Assembly: GCF_000599885.1 (NCBI RefSeq)
Contig: NZ_JFGT01000006.1
Location: 558,001-622,000 of the forward strand
Direction of reading: 5' to 3'
DNA: 64,000 nt
Origin: Pantoea sp. IMH
GTDB taxonomy: Bacteria > Pseudomonadota > Gammaproteobacteria > Enterobacterales > Enterobacteriaceae
Each line of letters begins with the position of its first letter. The first letter of the stretch is position 1. The notes under the pieces were generated by a model. That model was not told the origin of the DNA. It worked only from the letters and a program-made list of their open reading frames with translations, and searched no databases. This document shows, in pieces, positions 1-9,472 of this stretch. The position numbers and the translations under genes are program-made.

Positions 1-870
1 CAGGTCGGTTCCGAATCCGGCTGGCGCGCGGCGGAAACCAGCGTGGCCAAAAGCGAAGCTGAAAAGCGTGGCATCACGCTTAAAATCGCCGACGGCCAGC
101 AGAAGCAGGAGAACCAGATTAAAGCGGTACGCTCGTTTATAGCGCAGGGCGTGGACGCCATCTTCATCGCGCCTGTGGTGCAAACAGGCTGGGAACCGGT
201 GCTTGAAGAAGCAAAAGATGCTGAGATCCCGGTTTTCCTTCTTGATCGCGCCATCACCGTAAAAGATAAATCCCTCTATATGTCGGTGGTCACTGCGGAC
301 AATATTTATGAAGGCAAGCTCATTGGCGAGTGGCTGGTGAAAGAGCAGAACGGCAAACCTTGTAATGTGGTTGAACTGCAGGGCACCGTGGGCGCCAGCG
401 TGGCGATCGATCGTAAAAAAGGCTTTGCGGAGGCGATTGCCGGCGCGCCAGGCATCAAAATCATCCGCTCCCAGTCTGGTGATTTTACGCGAAGCAAAGG
501 CAAAGAAGTGATGGAGAGCTTCATCAAGGCGGAGAATAACGGCAAAAACATTTGTATGGTGTACGCCCATAACGATGACATGGCGATCGGCGCTATTCAG
601 GCCATCAAAGAAGCTGGCCTGAAGCCGGGCAAAGATATACTGATCGGCTCTATCGATGGGGTGCCGGATATCTACAAAGCGATGCTGGCTGGCGAAGCGA
701 ACGTTAACGTCGAACTGACGCCAAATATGGCTGGTCCGGCCTTTGATGCGCTGGAGAAGTTCAAAAAAGAGGGCACGCAGCCGCCGAAAGTGATCAAAAC
801 CGAGTCTAAGCTTTTCCTGCCTGCGGATGCCCAGACCGAGCTGGATAAGAAAGACGGCATGGGTTACTGA
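1..870 (+). CDS. ytfQ: Galactofuranose-type ABC transporter periplasmic binding protein YtfQ (5' end missing)
   Basis: The reading frame is open from base 1, so the start codon and signal peptide lie outside the window; 289 codons are present. The first visible residues (QVGSESGWRAAET) match the N-terminal part of mature YtfQ. It is a type 1 periplasmic sugar-binding protein, which captures galactofuranose (family knowledge) and passes it to the YtfR/YtfT/YjfF membrane complex. The RAITVKDKSLY and DGVPDIYKAM segments are typical of this family. It is the first gene of ytfQRT-yjfF. A hairpin with a T-run follows directly, which should make this abundant protein's message exceed that of the downstream genes. 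Confidence 0.93.
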   Translation, partial: QVGSESGWRAAETSVAKSEAEKRGITLKIADGQQKQENQIKAVRSFIAQGVDAIFIAPVVQTGWEPVLEEAKDAEIPVFLLDRAITVKDKSLYMSVVTADNIYEGKLIGEWLVKEQNGKPCNVVELQGTVGASVAIDRKKGFAEAIAGAPGIKIIRSQSGDFTRSKGKEVMESFIKAENNGKNICMVYAHNDDMAIGAIQAIKEAGLKPGKDILIGSIDGVPDIYKAMLAGEANVNVELTPNMAGPAFDALEKFKKEGTQPPKVIKTESKLFLPADAQTELDKKDGMGY

Positions 871-885
871 GTTAACACGACCGCA

Positions 886-910
886 CCGCCCAGCCCTGGG
901 CGGTTTTTTT
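886..910 (+). terminator. Intra-operon terminator/attenuator hairpin after ytfQ
   Basis: A perfect 8-bp stem (CCGCCCAG, 886-893, with CTGGGCGG, 896-903) is followed by seven T residues at 904-910. It has the form of an intrinsic terminator but lies between the binding protein gene and its ATPase gene. A partial terminator or mRNA-stabilising hairpin is the likely role. Confidence 0.8.
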
Positions 911-928
911 ACGGTGAGGCGACGCATT

Positions 929-2455
929 ATGACCACCCAATCTTCAGTTTCTGCGCCGCTGCTCAGCATCAGCGGCGTCAGCAAAGCCTTTCCCGGCGTT
1001 AAGGCGCTGGACAACGTCTCTTTTGATATCCGGCCTGGCGAAATTATGGCGCTGCTGGGAGAAAACGGCGCCGGAAAGTCAACGATGATCAAAGTTCTGA
1101 CCGGCGTTTACCAGCGCGACGCCGGGTCCGTCGAGCTTGATGGCAGGCAAATCACGCCACACAACACCGCAGAAGCGCAGGCGTTCGGTATCGGCACCGT
1201 TTATCAGGAAGTGAATCTGCTGCCCAATATGTCCGTAGCGGATAACCTGTTTATCGGGCGCGAACCGCGCCGGTGGGGATTTATTGATCGTGGCACCCTG
1301 GTCCGCAAATCGCGCGAACTGATGAACAGTTATGGATTTGAACTGGATGTGACCCGTCCGTTGGGGCAGTTTTCCGTGGCAATGCAGCAGATTATCGCCA
1401 TCTGCCGCGCGGTCGATCTCTCCGCCAAAGTACTGATTCTGGATGAACCGACCGCCAGTCTCGACGCCAGCGAAGTGGAAATGTTGTTCACCCTGATGAA
1501 TCAGCTGAAAGCGCGAGGGATGGGGCTGATTTTTGTCACCCATTTTCTCGATCAGGTTTATAAGGTCAGCGACAGGATTACCGTTCTGCGTAACGGCCAG
1601 TTTGTCGCCACGCGGGCAACGCGCGATTTGCCACAGATAGAGCTGATCAAGTTGATGCTGGGGCGAGAACTGCTGGAAACAGCGCTTCAGCGGGCGGGAA
1701 GCACGCTAAAAAGCAATCAGCCGGTCGTTGAATTCAGGGATTACGGCAGGAAAGGAACTATTGCGCCATTCACGCTGAGCGTCCGGCCTGGTGAGGTGGT
1801 GGGACTGGCAGGTCTGTTAGGATCGGGACGCACGGAAACCGCCGAGCTACTGTTCGGCATTCGGCGGGCCGACAGCGGTAGTGCCTGGATCAAAGGGAAA
1901 AAGCACACCATCCGCAGCCCGGCGCAGGCTTCGCGACTGGGCATGGGATTCTGTCCTGAAGATCGCAAAACTGACGGCATCATCGGGGCCGCCTCGGTGA
2001 GGGAAAACATTATTCTGGCGCTGCAGGCACAGCGGGGCTGGCTCAGGCCGATCAAGCGGCGTGAACAGCAGCAGATTGCGGAACGCTTTATTAAAAGCCT
2101 GGGTATCCGCACGCCCCACGCTGAACAGCCGGTTGAGCTACTCTCCGGCGGTAACCAGCAGAAGGTGTTGCTCTCTCGCTGGCTGGTCACGCGCCCGCAG
2201 TTTCTGATCCTCGACGAGCCCACCCGCGGTATTGATGTGGGCGCCCATGCTGAAATCATTCGCCTGATTGAGACACTCTGCGCCGATGGCCTGGCGCTGT
2301 TAGTGATCTCTTCTGAACTGGAGGAGCTGGTGGGCTATGCGGATCGCGTGTTGATCCTGCGGGATCGTCAGCAGGTCGCGGAAATCCCGCTTGAGGCGCT
2401 TTCTGTCTCCGCTATTGTCAATGCGATTGCGGTGGGAGGGGAGCAACATGCTTGA
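929..2455 (+). CDS. ytfR: Galactofuranose ABC transporter ATPase YtfR
   Basis: This 508-residue cytoplasmic ATPase energises galactofuranose import. It is the usual CUT2 design of two fused nucleotide-binding domains. The Walker A motif GENGAGKS is at residues 44-51, a first-half Walker B region is LILDEPTAS, and the second half carries the signature LSGGNQQK and [11 protein letters not shown]. As in related CUT2 ATPases, the second half lacks a canonical Walker A lysine motif. The ATG at 929 is chosen because it gives the family N-terminus (MTTQSS); the frame is open further upstream through the terminator hairpin. It overlaps ytfT by 8 bases, which implies translational coupling. Confidence 0.94.
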   Translation: MTTQSSVSAPLLSISGVSKAFPGVKALDNVSFDIRPGEIMALLGENGAGKSTMIKVLTGVYQRDAGSVELDGRQITPHNTAEAQAFGIGTVYQEVNLLPNMSVADNLFIGREPRRWGFIDRGTLVRKSRELMNSYGFELDVTRPLGQFSVAMQQIIAICRAVDLSAKVLILDEPTASLDASEVEMLFTLMNQLKARGMGLIFVTHFLDQVYKVSDRITVLRNGQFVATRATRDLPQIELIKLMLGRELLETALQRAGSTLKSNQPVVEFRDYGRKGTIAPFTLSVRPGEVVGLAGLLGSGRTETAELLFGIRRADSGSAWIKGKKHTIRSPAQASRLGMGFCPEDRKTDGIIGAASVRENIILALQAQRGWLRPIKRREQQQIAERFIKSLGIRTPHAEQPVELLSGGNQQKVLLSRWLVTRPQFLILDEPTRGIDVGAHAEIIRLIETLCADGLALLVISSELEELVGYADRVLILRDRQQVAEIPLEALSVSAIVNAIAVGGEQHA

Positions 2456-3467
2456 ATCACATCTGGTGCCGGGGAAAACGCCCATGTTAAAACGCAAATT
2501 CCCGCCGGGAATGCCGCAAATTGCCGCGCTGCTGCTGGTGCTGCTGATTGACAGCCTGGTCGCGAACAGTTTTTTCTCTATTCATCTTCAGGACGGGCGG
2601 CTGTTTGGCAGCCCGATCGATATTCTTAACCGGGCCGCGCCCGTTGCGCTGCTGGCCATTGGGATGACGCTGGTTATTGCAACGGGCGGCATAGATCTTT
2701 CGGTCGGCGCGGTGATGGCGATTGCAGGTGCGACCGCCGCGACGCTGACCGTGTCCGGCCATAGCCTGATTTTCGTGGTGCTGGCGACGCTGGGAACGGG
2801 GATTTTGTGTGGGCTCTGGAATGGTGTGCTGGTCTCGCTGTTAAAGATCCAGCCGTTCGTTGCCACGCTGATTCTGATGGTGGCGGGGCGCGGTATTGCT
2901 CAGTTGATCACGCAGGGTCAGATTGTCACCTTTAACCATGATGCGCTGGCCTGGTTTGGCAGTGGTACTTTTCTGCTGTTTCCCGTCCCGGTCTGGATAA
3001 CCCTTGCCGTGGCGCTGTTTGTCTGGCTCCTGACACGCAAAACCGCACTGGGCATGTTTATTGAGGCCGTAGGCATCAACCTGCGTGCGGCGCGTAATGC
3101 TGGCGTCAGCGGCTGGCTGGTGGTGATGACAACTTATGTGATAAGCGGGCTCTGTGCCGCCGTGGCGGGATTGATTGTGGCGGCAGATATTCGCGGTGCC
3201 GACGCTAACAATGCCGGGCTGTGGCTGGAGCTGGACGCGATTCTCGCCGTGGTGATTGGCGGTGCGTCGCTGATGGGCGGCCGTTTTAATCTGATGCTGT
3301 CGCTGATTGGCGCGCTGATTATCCAGTCCATGAATACCGGCATTCTGCTGTCGGGTTTCCGGCCCGAACTCAACCAGGTCGTTAAGGCCGTCGTGGTGAT
3401 GGCGGTACTGTTACTTCAGTCCCCACGCTTTATTCAACTCTTTAAAAGAGGGCGCAAAGGTGGTTAA
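2448..3467 (+). CDS. ytfT: Galactofuranose ABC transporter permease YtfT
   Basis: This 339-residue inner membrane permease is one of the two different permeases of the YtfQRT-YjfF transporter. Hydrophobic segments run through the protein, starting near residue 25 (AALLLVLLIDSLV). The conserved GMTLVIATGGIDLSVGAVMA signature of CUT2 permeases is present, as is the C-terminal LDAILAVVIGGASLMGG motif. The start at 2448 lies within the end of ytfR (ATGCTTGA overlap), and the resulting N-terminus matches the E. coli protein in length. No alternative function is suggested. Confidence 0.93.
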   Translation: MLESHLVPGKTPMLKRKFPPGMPQIAALLLVLLIDSLVANSFFSIHLQDGRLFGSPIDILNRAAPVALLAIGMTLVIATGGIDLSVGAVMAIAGATAATLTVSGHSLIFVVLATLGTGILCGLWNGVLVSLLKIQPFVATLILMVAGRGIAQLITQGQIVTFNHDALAWFGSGTFLLFPVPVWITLAVALFVWLLTRKTALGMFIEAVGINLRAARNAGVSGWLVVMTTYVISGLCAAVAGLIVAADIRGADANNAGLWLELDAILAVVIGGASLMGGRFNLMLSLIGALIIQSMNTGILLSGFRPELNQVVKAVVVMAVLLLQSPRFIQLFKRGRKGG

Positions 3468-4443
3468 ACGTCATTTGCCATTAATGATTACGCTGCTGGT
3501 GTTCGTGGCGGGCTATCTGTTCTGTTTATCGCAGTATCCCGGTTTCGCCTCTACACGTGTTATTGCCAATATCCTGACTGATAACGCCTTCCTGGGCATT
3601 ATCGCCGTTGGGATGACCTTTGTGATCCTCTCCGGCGGCATTGACCTGTCTGTTGGCGCGGTGATCGCCTTTACTGGCGTATTTCTGGCGCGAGTTATTG
3701 GCGATTTGCATCTCGATCCCTGGCTGGCGTTTGCGCTGGTGATGGTGATGGGGTCAGCGTTTGGCGCGCTGATGGGCTGGCTGATCGATGCCCTGAAAAT
3801 TCCGGCCTTCATTATTACGCTGGCCGGGATGTTTTTTCTGCGTGGCAGCAGTTATCTGGTTTCGGAAAGCTCAATCCCTATCGACCATCCGCTTTACACC
3901 ACGCTCTCTTCAATGGCCTGGAAGTTACCCGGCGGCGGCCGGCTCAGCCTGCTGGCGGTAATTATGCTGGCGGTGGTGGTGTTTGGTATCGTACTGGCGC
4001 ACCGCAGCCGGTTTGGTAATCAGGTCTATGCCATTGGGGGAAATGCCACGTCGGCGCAGCTGATGGGTATTTCCACACGCAGCACCACTATCCGGGTCTA
4101 CATGCTTTCTTCTGCGCTCGCTACGCTTGCCGGGATTGTCTTCTCGATTTACACCTCTGCGGGTTATGCGCTGGCGGGAATGGGCGTGGAACTGGATGCG
4201 ATTGCGTCAGTGGTGATTGGCGGCACTTTGCTTTCCGGCGGCGTGGGGACCGTGCTGGGTACGTTGTTCGGCGTCCTGATTCAGGGGTTAATCCAGACCT
4301 GGATCATTTTCGACGGCACGCTCAGCTCCTGGTGGACCAAGATAGCGATTGGCGTTCTGCTGTTTGCTTTTATCGCTCTCCAGCGTCTGCTGACGGTGAT
4401 GTGGGATCGCCAGCAGAGCGCGCCGGTCAAGCGGCTGGCCTAA
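3460..4443 (+). CDS. yjfF: Galactofuranose ABC transporter permease YjfF
   Basis: This 327-residue inner membrane permease is the second channel subunit of the YtfQRT-YjfF importer. It starts with GTG at 3460, overlapping the ytfT end by 8 bases. The same signature as in YtfT appears (GMTFVILSGGIDLSVGAVIA), followed by FIITLAGMFFLRG and LDAIASVVIGGTLLSGG, and the protein is nearly collinear with E. coli YjfF (331 aa). It closes the operon. No T-run terminator lies directly behind it; an inverted repeat at 4451-4481 and a bidirectional terminator at 4813-4850 follow. Confidence 0.94.
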   Translation: MVKRHLPLMITLLVFVAGYLFCLSQYPGFASTRVIANILTDNAFLGIIAVGMTFVILSGGIDLSVGAVIAFTGVFLARVIGDLHLDPWLAFALVMVMGSAFGALMGWLIDALKIPAFIITLAGMFFLRGSSYLVSESSIPIDHPLYTTLSSMAWKLPGGGRLSLLAVIMLAVVVFGIVLAHRSRFGNQVYAIGGNATSAQLMGISTRSTTIRVYMLSSALATLAGIVFSIYTSAGYALAGMGVELDAIASVVIGGTLLSGGVGTVLGTLFGVLIQGLIQTWIIFDGTLSSWWTKIAIGVLLFAFIALQRLLTVMWDRQQSAPVKRLA

Positions 4444-4450
4444 TAACAAG

Positions 4451-4481
4451 CGGTGCACAGAAGGCGTTATGCTGTGCACCG
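4451..4481. repeat. Inverted repeat after yjfF
   Basis: CGGTGCACAG (4451-4460) pairs perfectly with CTGTGCACCG (4472-4481) around an 11-base loop. There is no T-run, so it may protect the yjfF 3' end or act with Rho rather than terminate by itself. Confidence 0.55.
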
Positions 4482-4538
4482 TATCAGCGGCTATAACCCG
4501 TTGCCTGGTTCAACTTCATACTGCTCAGCAGGCCACAG

Positions 4539-4644
4539 GCGACGGTAAGTGGACAGATAAACCGGATATCTGCCGCAGAAGATACGACAGCGAAGCCTCC
4601 ATGGAGGGATTCACAGCGTCCCGGTGTTCTGCCACTTACCGGGG
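4539..4644 (-). repeat. Repeat family A, copy A4 (minus orientation)
   Basis: Read on the minus strand this ~106-bp element matches copies A2 (15696-15799) and A3 (16156-16259). It begins with ...GGTAAGTGGCAGAACACCGG, has a central CCTCCATGGAGG segment, and ends with CCGGTTTATCTGTCCACTTACC. Its two ends are imperfect inverted copies of each other (AAGTGGCAGA versus AAGTGGACAGA). It lies between converging genes, as expected of a short palindromic intergenic element. Confidence 0.75.
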
Positions 4645-4773
4645 CTGGTCTCCTCTGCCGCAGAAAGCCCTGGCGGCCAACTCAGAACCCGAGCGCGATG
4701 CCAGGGAAACATGCCGTCACTTACTAATAAGCCGGTAAAAATCCCAGCGAATCGTGGGCACAATCCCCTAAGG

Positions 4774-4796
4774 ATATTAGTTACAACATACTAATA
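4774..4796 (-). other. Ter site (Tus-binding replication fork trap), perfect core
   Basis: On the minus strand bases 4777-4792 read AGTATGTTGTAACTAA, a perfect match to the E. coli Ter core (AGnATGTTGTAACTAA, established knowledge). Flanking bases (TATT before, TAT after) also resemble E. coli Ter sites. In the known geometry the AG end is the non-permissive face, so forks moving towards lower coordinates would be stopped. It lies between the converging genes yjfF and araA, about 22 kb from a second site of the same orientation. Confidence 0.9.
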
Positions 4797-4812
4797 GCCT
4801 CTGGCCAAGGAG

Positions 4813-4850
4813 AAAAAAAACCTGTGGGAAGAACCCCGCAGGTTTTTTTT
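4813..4850. terminator. Bidirectional terminator between yjfF and araA
   Basis: The arms AAAAAAAACCTGTGGG (4813-4828) and CCCCGCAGGTTTTTTTT (4834-4850) pair around a short AAGAA loop with one G-U type mismatch. A-run and T-run flank the stem on both sides, so it can end transcription of araBA on the minus strand and of yjfF on the plus strand. Confidence 0.88.
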
Positions 4851-4862
4851 AGTTTTTGCAGG

Positions 4863-6359
4863 CTAACGCTGATTCAAACGGTAATAAGCTTCGTTCCAGC
4901 GCAGCGCATCCTTAAAGCCGTGCAGCGTGGTTTCCTCATCGATCACTACCACCTCAATACCGTGCATTTCACCGTACTGACGCATATCGTCAACCGTTAA
5001 CGCCTGGCTGAACACCGTATGGTGCGCGCCGCCGCCCAGTATCCAGGTCTCAGAGGCTGTCGCCAGTGAAGGCTGGGCGCGCCACAGCGCGCGGGCCACC
5101 GGCAGTTTCGGCAGCGGATTCGGCTGTTCAATCGCATCCACCACGTTAACCAGCAGACGGAAGCGATCGCCCATATCAATCACGCTGGCATTGACCGCGC
5201 GCCCTGCTGGCGTGGAGAAAATCATCCTGGCCGGATCGGCTTTACCGCCAATGCCCAGATACTGCACGTCTATCAAAGGACGTGTCTCTTTGGCAATGGA
5301 AGGGCAGACTTCCAGCATATGGGAACCCAGCACCAGTTCATTTCCCGGCGCGAAATGATAGGTGTAATCCTCCATAAAAGAGGTACCGCCAGGCAGACCG
5401 GTCGCCATGACTTTGAAAATATGCAGCAGCGCTGCCGTTTTCCAGTCACCTTCACCCGCAAAACCGTATCCCTGCTGCATCAGGCGCTGCACCGCCAGAC
5501 CAGGCAGCTGCGTCATACCATGCAGCGTCTGGAAATTAGTGGTAAAGGCCATGCAGCCTTCGTCTTGCAGAAAGCGCTTGATGCCCAGCTCGATACGCGC
5601 AGCATCCAGCACGTTCTGACGCTTATCACCATTGGCGGCAGCCGCCGCTGTGAACTCGTACAGGCTTTCATATTCATCTATCAGCGCATTGATATCGCCT
5701 TCACTGACGCCATTGATCACCTCAACAAGATCGCCTACCCCCCAGCCGTTCACCGAATAGCCGAACTGAATCTGTGCGGCGACTTTATCCCCCTCGGTTA
5801 CCGCCACTTCACGCATGTTGTCGCCAAAACGCGCTACCTTCAGCGTCTGGCTGGCCTGCTTCGCCGCTGCCGCCCGCATCCATTTGCCGATGCGTGTCTG
5901 TGCCGTTTTATCCTGCCAGTGACCGGTGATTACGCTGTGGGGCAGACGCATTCTCGCGCCGATAAAGCCGAACTCGCGACCACCGTGTGCGGTCTGGTTC
6001 AGGTTCATAAAGTCCATGTCCATACTGTCCCAGGGGATCTCGGCATTGAACTGGGTATGGAACTGCAACAGTGGTTTGTTGAGGATGGAGAGGCCGCCAA
6101 TCCACATTTTGGCTGGAGAAAAGGTGTGCAGCCAGGTCATGATGCCCAGACAGGACTCATCATGGTTTGCCTGACGGCAGAGGGAAAGGGCCTCATCCGG
6201 GCTTTTGACCAGCGGTTTCAGGGTCAGCTGAAACGGCAGATTACCCTCACGGTTAAGCCCGTCCATGACCTGCTGAGCATGATGTTCCACCTGGCGTAGG
6301 GTCTCCGCGCCATACAGATGCTGAGTCCCTATCACAAACCAGACATTAAGCTGAGCCAT
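4863..6359 (-). CDS. araA: L-arabinose isomerase AraA
   Basis: This 498-residue cytoplasmic enzyme converts L-arabinose to L-ribulose, the first step of arabinose use, and needs Mn2+ (family knowledge). It aligns along its full length with E. coli AraA (500 aa), including [65 protein letters not shown] and [12 protein letters not shown]. The ATG at 6359 is set by an AAGGAGAA ribosome site and the family N-terminus ([11 protein letters not shown]); the frame remains open upstream into araB. The gene follows araB by 10 bases. No araD follows; a strong bidirectional terminator does. Confidence 0.97.
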   Translation of the reverse strand: MAQLNVWFVIGTQHLYGAETLRQVEHHAQQVMDGLNREGNLPFQLTLKPLVKSPDEALSLCRQANHDESCLGIMTWLHTFSPAKMWIGGLSILNKPLLQFHTQFNAEIPWDSMDMDFMNLNQTAHGGREFGFIGARMRLPHSVITGHWQDKTAQTRIGKWMRAAAAKQASQTLKVARFGDNMREVAVTEGDKVAAQIQFGYSVNGWGVGDLVEVINGVSEGDINALIDEYESLYEFTAAAAANGDKRQNVLDAARIELGIKRFLQDEGCMAFTTNFQTLHGMTQLPGLAVQRLMQQGYGFAGEGDWKTAALLHIFKVMATGLPGGTSFMEDYTYHFAPGNELVLGSHMLEVCPSIAKETRPLIDVQYLGIGGKADPARMIFSTPAGRAVNASVIDMGDRFRLLVNVVDAIEQPNPLPKLPVARALWRAQPSLATASETWILGGGAHHTVFSQALTVDDMRQYGEMHGIEVVVIDEETTLHGFKDALRWNEAYYRLNQR

Positions 6360-6369
6360 ATACTTCTCC

Positions 6370-8052
6370 TTAAACATGTGAATAGCGCGCGGTGAACTGA
6401 GGTTCAGCCACCTCACACCACTGAAGATAACGTTGATAAAGTTGCTGATAGCGTGCAACACGCTCAGCATCAGGCTGGAGCGTGGTTTCGATCGGGCTGG
6501 CCATCTGCCGCTGGGCGGAAGGCACATCGGGATAAACACCTGCCGCAACGGCCGCGAAAATGGCTGCGCCAAGCGCACAGCATTCGTCTGAAGCGACGAT
6601 ATCGAGCGGTCTGTTCATGACGTCGCAGCACACCTGCATAATTGCCGGCGATTTACGCGCGATGCCGCCCAGCGTCAGGATGCTTTCCACTGGAATATCC
6701 TGCTGCTCAAAGCACTCCATAATAGCGCGTGCGCCAAAAGCGGTGGCGGCGATAAAGCCACCAAACAGCGTTGGCGCGTCGGTGCCGAGATTAAGATCGC
6801 TGATCACGCCTTTCAGACGCTGATTTGCATAAGGGGTACGGCGACCGTTAAACCAGTCGAGGACAACCGGAAGATGATCCAGCTGAGGATCGGCAGCCCA
6901 AGCCTGCGTGAGATCGTTCAGTAAGCTTTTCTGTATGCCAGCGAGTTCGCTACGCAGGTGAGGGTGCTGCTCTGCGGCTTTCACCAGCGGCCAGCTCAGC
7001 AGGCGGCTGAACCAGGCGTACATATCGCCGAAGGCTGATTGCCCCGCTTCAAGTCCGATTACCTGTGGAATGACGCTGCCATCTACCTGACCACAAATGC
7101 CTTTAATAGCACGGTTACCAACGCGCTCAGGATCGGCAATCAGAATATCGCAGGTTGAAGTCCCAATGACTTTAACCAGCGTGTAAGGACCTGCGCCCGC
7201 GCCGACCGCGCCCATATGGCAGTCGAAAGCGCCGCCTGAAATGGCCACGCCAGTATGCAGACCAAGCCGTTCCGCCCATTCCGCAGTAAGGTTGCCGACC
7301 GGCAGATCCGCAGTCCAGGTCGCTTCAAAAAGCGGCGAGTCGAGATCGGTGGTCAGCAGGGGATCGAGCGCATTGAGAAAATCATTGTCCGGCAATCCCT
7401 TCCAGTCGGGGTGCCACAGCGATTTATGTCCGGCGGCGCAGCGTCCACGGCGGATAGCCTCTGGGCGGGTCGTGCCGCTAAGCAGTGCTGGCACCCAGTC
7501 ACAGAGTTCAATCCAGGAGACGGCGGCCTCGCGTACGGCGGCATCTTCACGGCTGACGTGCAGAATTTTGGCCCAGAACCACTCGGAAGAGTAAATGCCG
7601 CCGATATAGCGTGAATAATCTTCGAAGCGGCCGCTGTGACAAAGCGCAGTAATCTCTTCCGCTTCTTTTATTGCCGTATGATCTTTCCACAACACAAACA
7701 TCGCATTGGGGTTTTCAGCAAACTCAGGGCGCAATGCCAGCACTCGTCCCTCACGGTCGATCGGGGCGGGTGTTGAGCCGGTGGAATCGACGCCAATACC
7801 CGCGACCTTCTGCCGCTGTTCAGGCGTTAGCTTGGTGACAACGTCACGTATGGCCGCTTCGAACGCATCAATATAATCCTGCGGATGATGGCGAAACTGG
7901 TTGATGCGGCTCTGGCAATATTTTCCTTCCTGCCAGCGGGAATAGTTCACGACATGCGTCTGTAGCTCTTTGCCGCTGGCGCAGTCTACTGCCAGGGCAC
8001 GCACCGAGTCGCTGCCAAAATCCAGTCCAATAGTGATGGCACCCAACTGCAT
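6370..8052 (-). CDS. araB: Ribulokinase AraB
   Basis: This 560-residue FGGY-family sugar kinase phosphorylates L-ribulose to L-ribulose 5-phosphate. The N-terminal ATPase fold motif [19 protein letters not shown], the [13 protein letters not shown] loop, the [14 protein letters not shown] segment and the C-terminal [13 protein letters not shown] plus [15 protein letters not shown] motifs all follow E. coli AraB (566 aa). It is the first gene of the minus-strand araBA operon and faces araF across a 360-bp shared regulatory region. The start has a purine-rich GGAGAGAG about 10 bases upstream. The epimerase step after AraB has no gene in this window. Confidence 0.97.
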   Translation of the reverse strand: MQLGAITIGLDFGSDSVRALAVDCASGKELQTHVVNYSRWQEGKYCQSRINQFRHHPQDYIDAFEAAIRDVVTKLTPEQRQKVAGIGVDSTGSTPAPIDREGRVLALRPEFAENPNAMFVLWKDHTAIKEAEEITALCHSGRFEDYSRYIGGIYSSEWFWAKILHVSREDAAVREAAVSWIELCDWVPALLSGTTRPEAIRRGRCAAGHKSLWHPDWKGLPDNDFLNALDPLLTTDLDSPLFEATWTADLPVGNLTAEWAERLGLHTGVAISGGAFDCHMGAVGAGAGPYTLVKVIGTSTCDILIADPERVGNRAIKGICGQVDGSVIPQVIGLEAGQSAFGDMYAWFSRLLSWPLVKAAEQHPHLRSELAGIQKSLLNDLTQAWAADPQLDHLPVVLDWFNGRRTPYANQRLKGVISDLNLGTDAPTLFGGFIAATAFGARAIMECFEQQDIPVESILTLGGIARKSPAIMQVCCDVMNRPLDIVASDECCALGAAIFAAVAAGVYPDVPSAQRQMASPIETTLQPDAERVARYQQLYQRYLQWCEVAEPQFTARYSHV

Positions 8053-8412
8053 TTTCTCTCTCCAGACGGTTTCTGTGTTTGGTCTGAATACCCTAAGAAG
8101 TTGCGGCGCGGGGCGTTAGGTTAAGCTCGCTGTAGATATGCACTTTTCTGTCATCGCACTCGCTTTTGTGATGCGCTTCAAATGTTACTTTACGGTTAAA
8201 ATGGCTGAATATATGTAAAAAACTGCTGTAATTGCAGGGTGTGATAACGCTCTCCCTTTCTCCTGAAACTTCCCGTTAAAACTAGCTGCTGTCGGCGGCG
8301 CTAAATGCATCTGAGCGGAAACGTCAGCCGTTTTAAGCCCCTTGTGGGCACTATTCCGATTGTTACCGTTTACATCACACCGCAAAAAGCGGGTACTGAG
8401 CCGGAGAGCCTC
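8053..8412. promoter_or_regulatory. Divergent araBA / araFGHC control region
   Basis: This 360-bp gap separates araB and araF, which point away from each other. Established biology predicts AraC and CRP sites for both promoters. The one candidate I can support is a CRP-like site at 8167-8182 (TGTGA, six bases, TCAAA). I could not place AraC half-sites with confidence by eye. Confidence 0.7.
8167..8182 (+). promoter_or_regulatory. Possible CRP site in the ara control region
   Basis: TGTGA-N6-TCAAA fits the CRP consensus TGTGA-N6-TCACA at eight of ten conserved bases and is preceded by TT. The context (arabinose genes) favours cAMP-CRP control, but one imperfect half makes this tentative. Confidence 0.4.
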
Positions 8413-9396
8413 ATGCACAAAATTACTCACGCGCTGGCCGCCGTTGGCCTCGCCGCGCTTATGTCACATTCGGCTATCGCCGAAACGATGAAGTTAGGTT
8501 TTCTCGTCAAGCAGCCAGAGGAACCCTGGTTCCAGACTGAATGGAAATTTGCCGATAAAGCGGGCAAGGAGATGGGCTTCGAGGTCATCAAAATCGCCGT
8601 TCCGGATGGTGAAAAAACGCTTAACGCTATCGACAGTCTGGCGGCAAACGGCGCCAAAGGTTTTGTGATTTGTACGCCGGACCCCAAGCTGGGCTCAGCC
8701 ATTATGGCGAAAGCGCGCAGTTACGATCTGAAAGTGATTGCGGTGGATGACCAGTTTGTCACGGCAAAAGGGAAGCCGATGGACACCGTACCGCTGGTGA
8801 TGATGGCTGCTACCAAAATCGGTGAGCGTCAGGGGCAGGAACTCTATAAAGAGATGCAGAAGCGCGGCTGGGATGCGAAAGAAACCGGCGTAATGGCGAT
8901 CACCTCAGATGAACTTGATACTGCACGTCGTCGTACCACCGGTTCGATGGACGCCCTGAAAGCGGCGGGCTTCCCGGAAGCGCAAATCTATAAGGTGCCA
9001 ACGAAATCAAACGATATTCCGGGCGCGTTCGATGCCGGCAACTCACTGCTGGTTCAGCATCCTGAAGTGAAGCACTGGCTGATTATCGGTATGAATGACA
9101 ATACCGTACTGGGCGGCGTACGTGCGACGGAAGGACAGGGCTTCAAGGGCGCGGATGTCATCGGCATCGGCATTAACGGCGTGGATGCGGTCAGCGAACT
9201 CTCCAAAGGCCAGGCGACCGGTTTTTATGGATCGCTGCTGCCAAGCCCGGACGTGCACGGCTACAAAAGTATCAAAATGCTGCATGACTGGGTGACGAAC
9301 GATGTTGAACCGCCAAAATTCACCGAAGTGACTGACGTGGTGCTGATCACCCGTGACAACTTCAAAGAGGAACTGGCGAAAAAAGGCCTGAATTAA
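8413..9396 (+). CDS. araF: L-arabinose periplasmic binding protein AraF
   Basis: This 327-residue exported protein binds L-arabinose in the periplasm and delivers it to AraG/AraH. A cleavable signal peptide (MHKITHALAAVGLAALMSHS, cleavage near AIA-ET) is followed by a mature protein nearly identical in layout to E. coli AraF: KLGFLVKQPEEPWFQTEW, VICTPDPKLGSA, DELDTARRRTTGSMDAL and VPTKSNDIPGAFDAGNS. The ATG at 8413 is chosen for the signal peptide; the frame is open 36 codons upstream but that part is not protein-like. It is the first gene of araFGH-araC, and a strong hairpin separates it from araG. Confidence 0.97.
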   Translation: MHKITHALAAVGLAALMSHSAIAETMKLGFLVKQPEEPWFQTEWKFADKAGKEMGFEVIKIAVPDGEKTLNAIDSLAANGAKGFVICTPDPKLGSAIMAKARSYDLKVIAVDDQFVTAKGKPMDTVPLVMMAATKIGERQGQELYKEMQKRGWDAKETGVMAITSDELDTARRRTTGSMDALKAAGFPEAQIYKVPTKSNDIPGAFDAGNSLLVQHPEVKHWLIIGMNDNTVLGGVRATEGQGFKGADVIGIGINGVDAVSELSKGQATGFYGSLLPSPDVHGYKSIKMLHDWVTNDVEPPKFTEVTDVVLITRDNFKEELAKKGLN

Positions 9397-9412
9397 CAGC
9401 GGGTAAACCGGG

Positions 9413-9440
9413 TGCGGGGCGGTCACAGGACGGCCCCGCA
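9413..9440 (+). repeat. Hairpin between araF and araG
   Basis: TGCGGGGC (9413-9420) pairs perfectly with GCCCCGCA (9433-9440). No T-run follows, so it probably stabilises the 3' end of the araF message. This mirrors the position of the ytfQ/ytfR hairpin. Confidence 0.65.
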
Positions 9441-9472
9441 AGTCTGTACGGCAATGTTTGCAGGAGTTATTC

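Larger units (their letters stand above)
4444..4862. other. Gene-free convergent region between yjfF and araA
   Basis: This 419-bp gap between two converging genes holds four recognisable elements: an inverted repeat at 4451-4481, a reverse-oriented copy of repeat family A at 4539-4644, a consensus Ter site at 4774-4796 and a bidirectional terminator at 4813-4850. An open frame that crosses the repeat (4469-4738) has no ribosome-binding site or family resemblance and is not called. Confidence 0.8.

Noticed and set aside
4469-4738. 89-codon open frame downstream of yjfF
   Set aside because: It lies over the reversed family A repeat and has no ribosome site or resemblance to a protein family.
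5319-6299. 326-codon plus-strand frame opposite araA
   Set aside because: Antisense shadow of araA; no start signal, and its sequence has no recognisable family.
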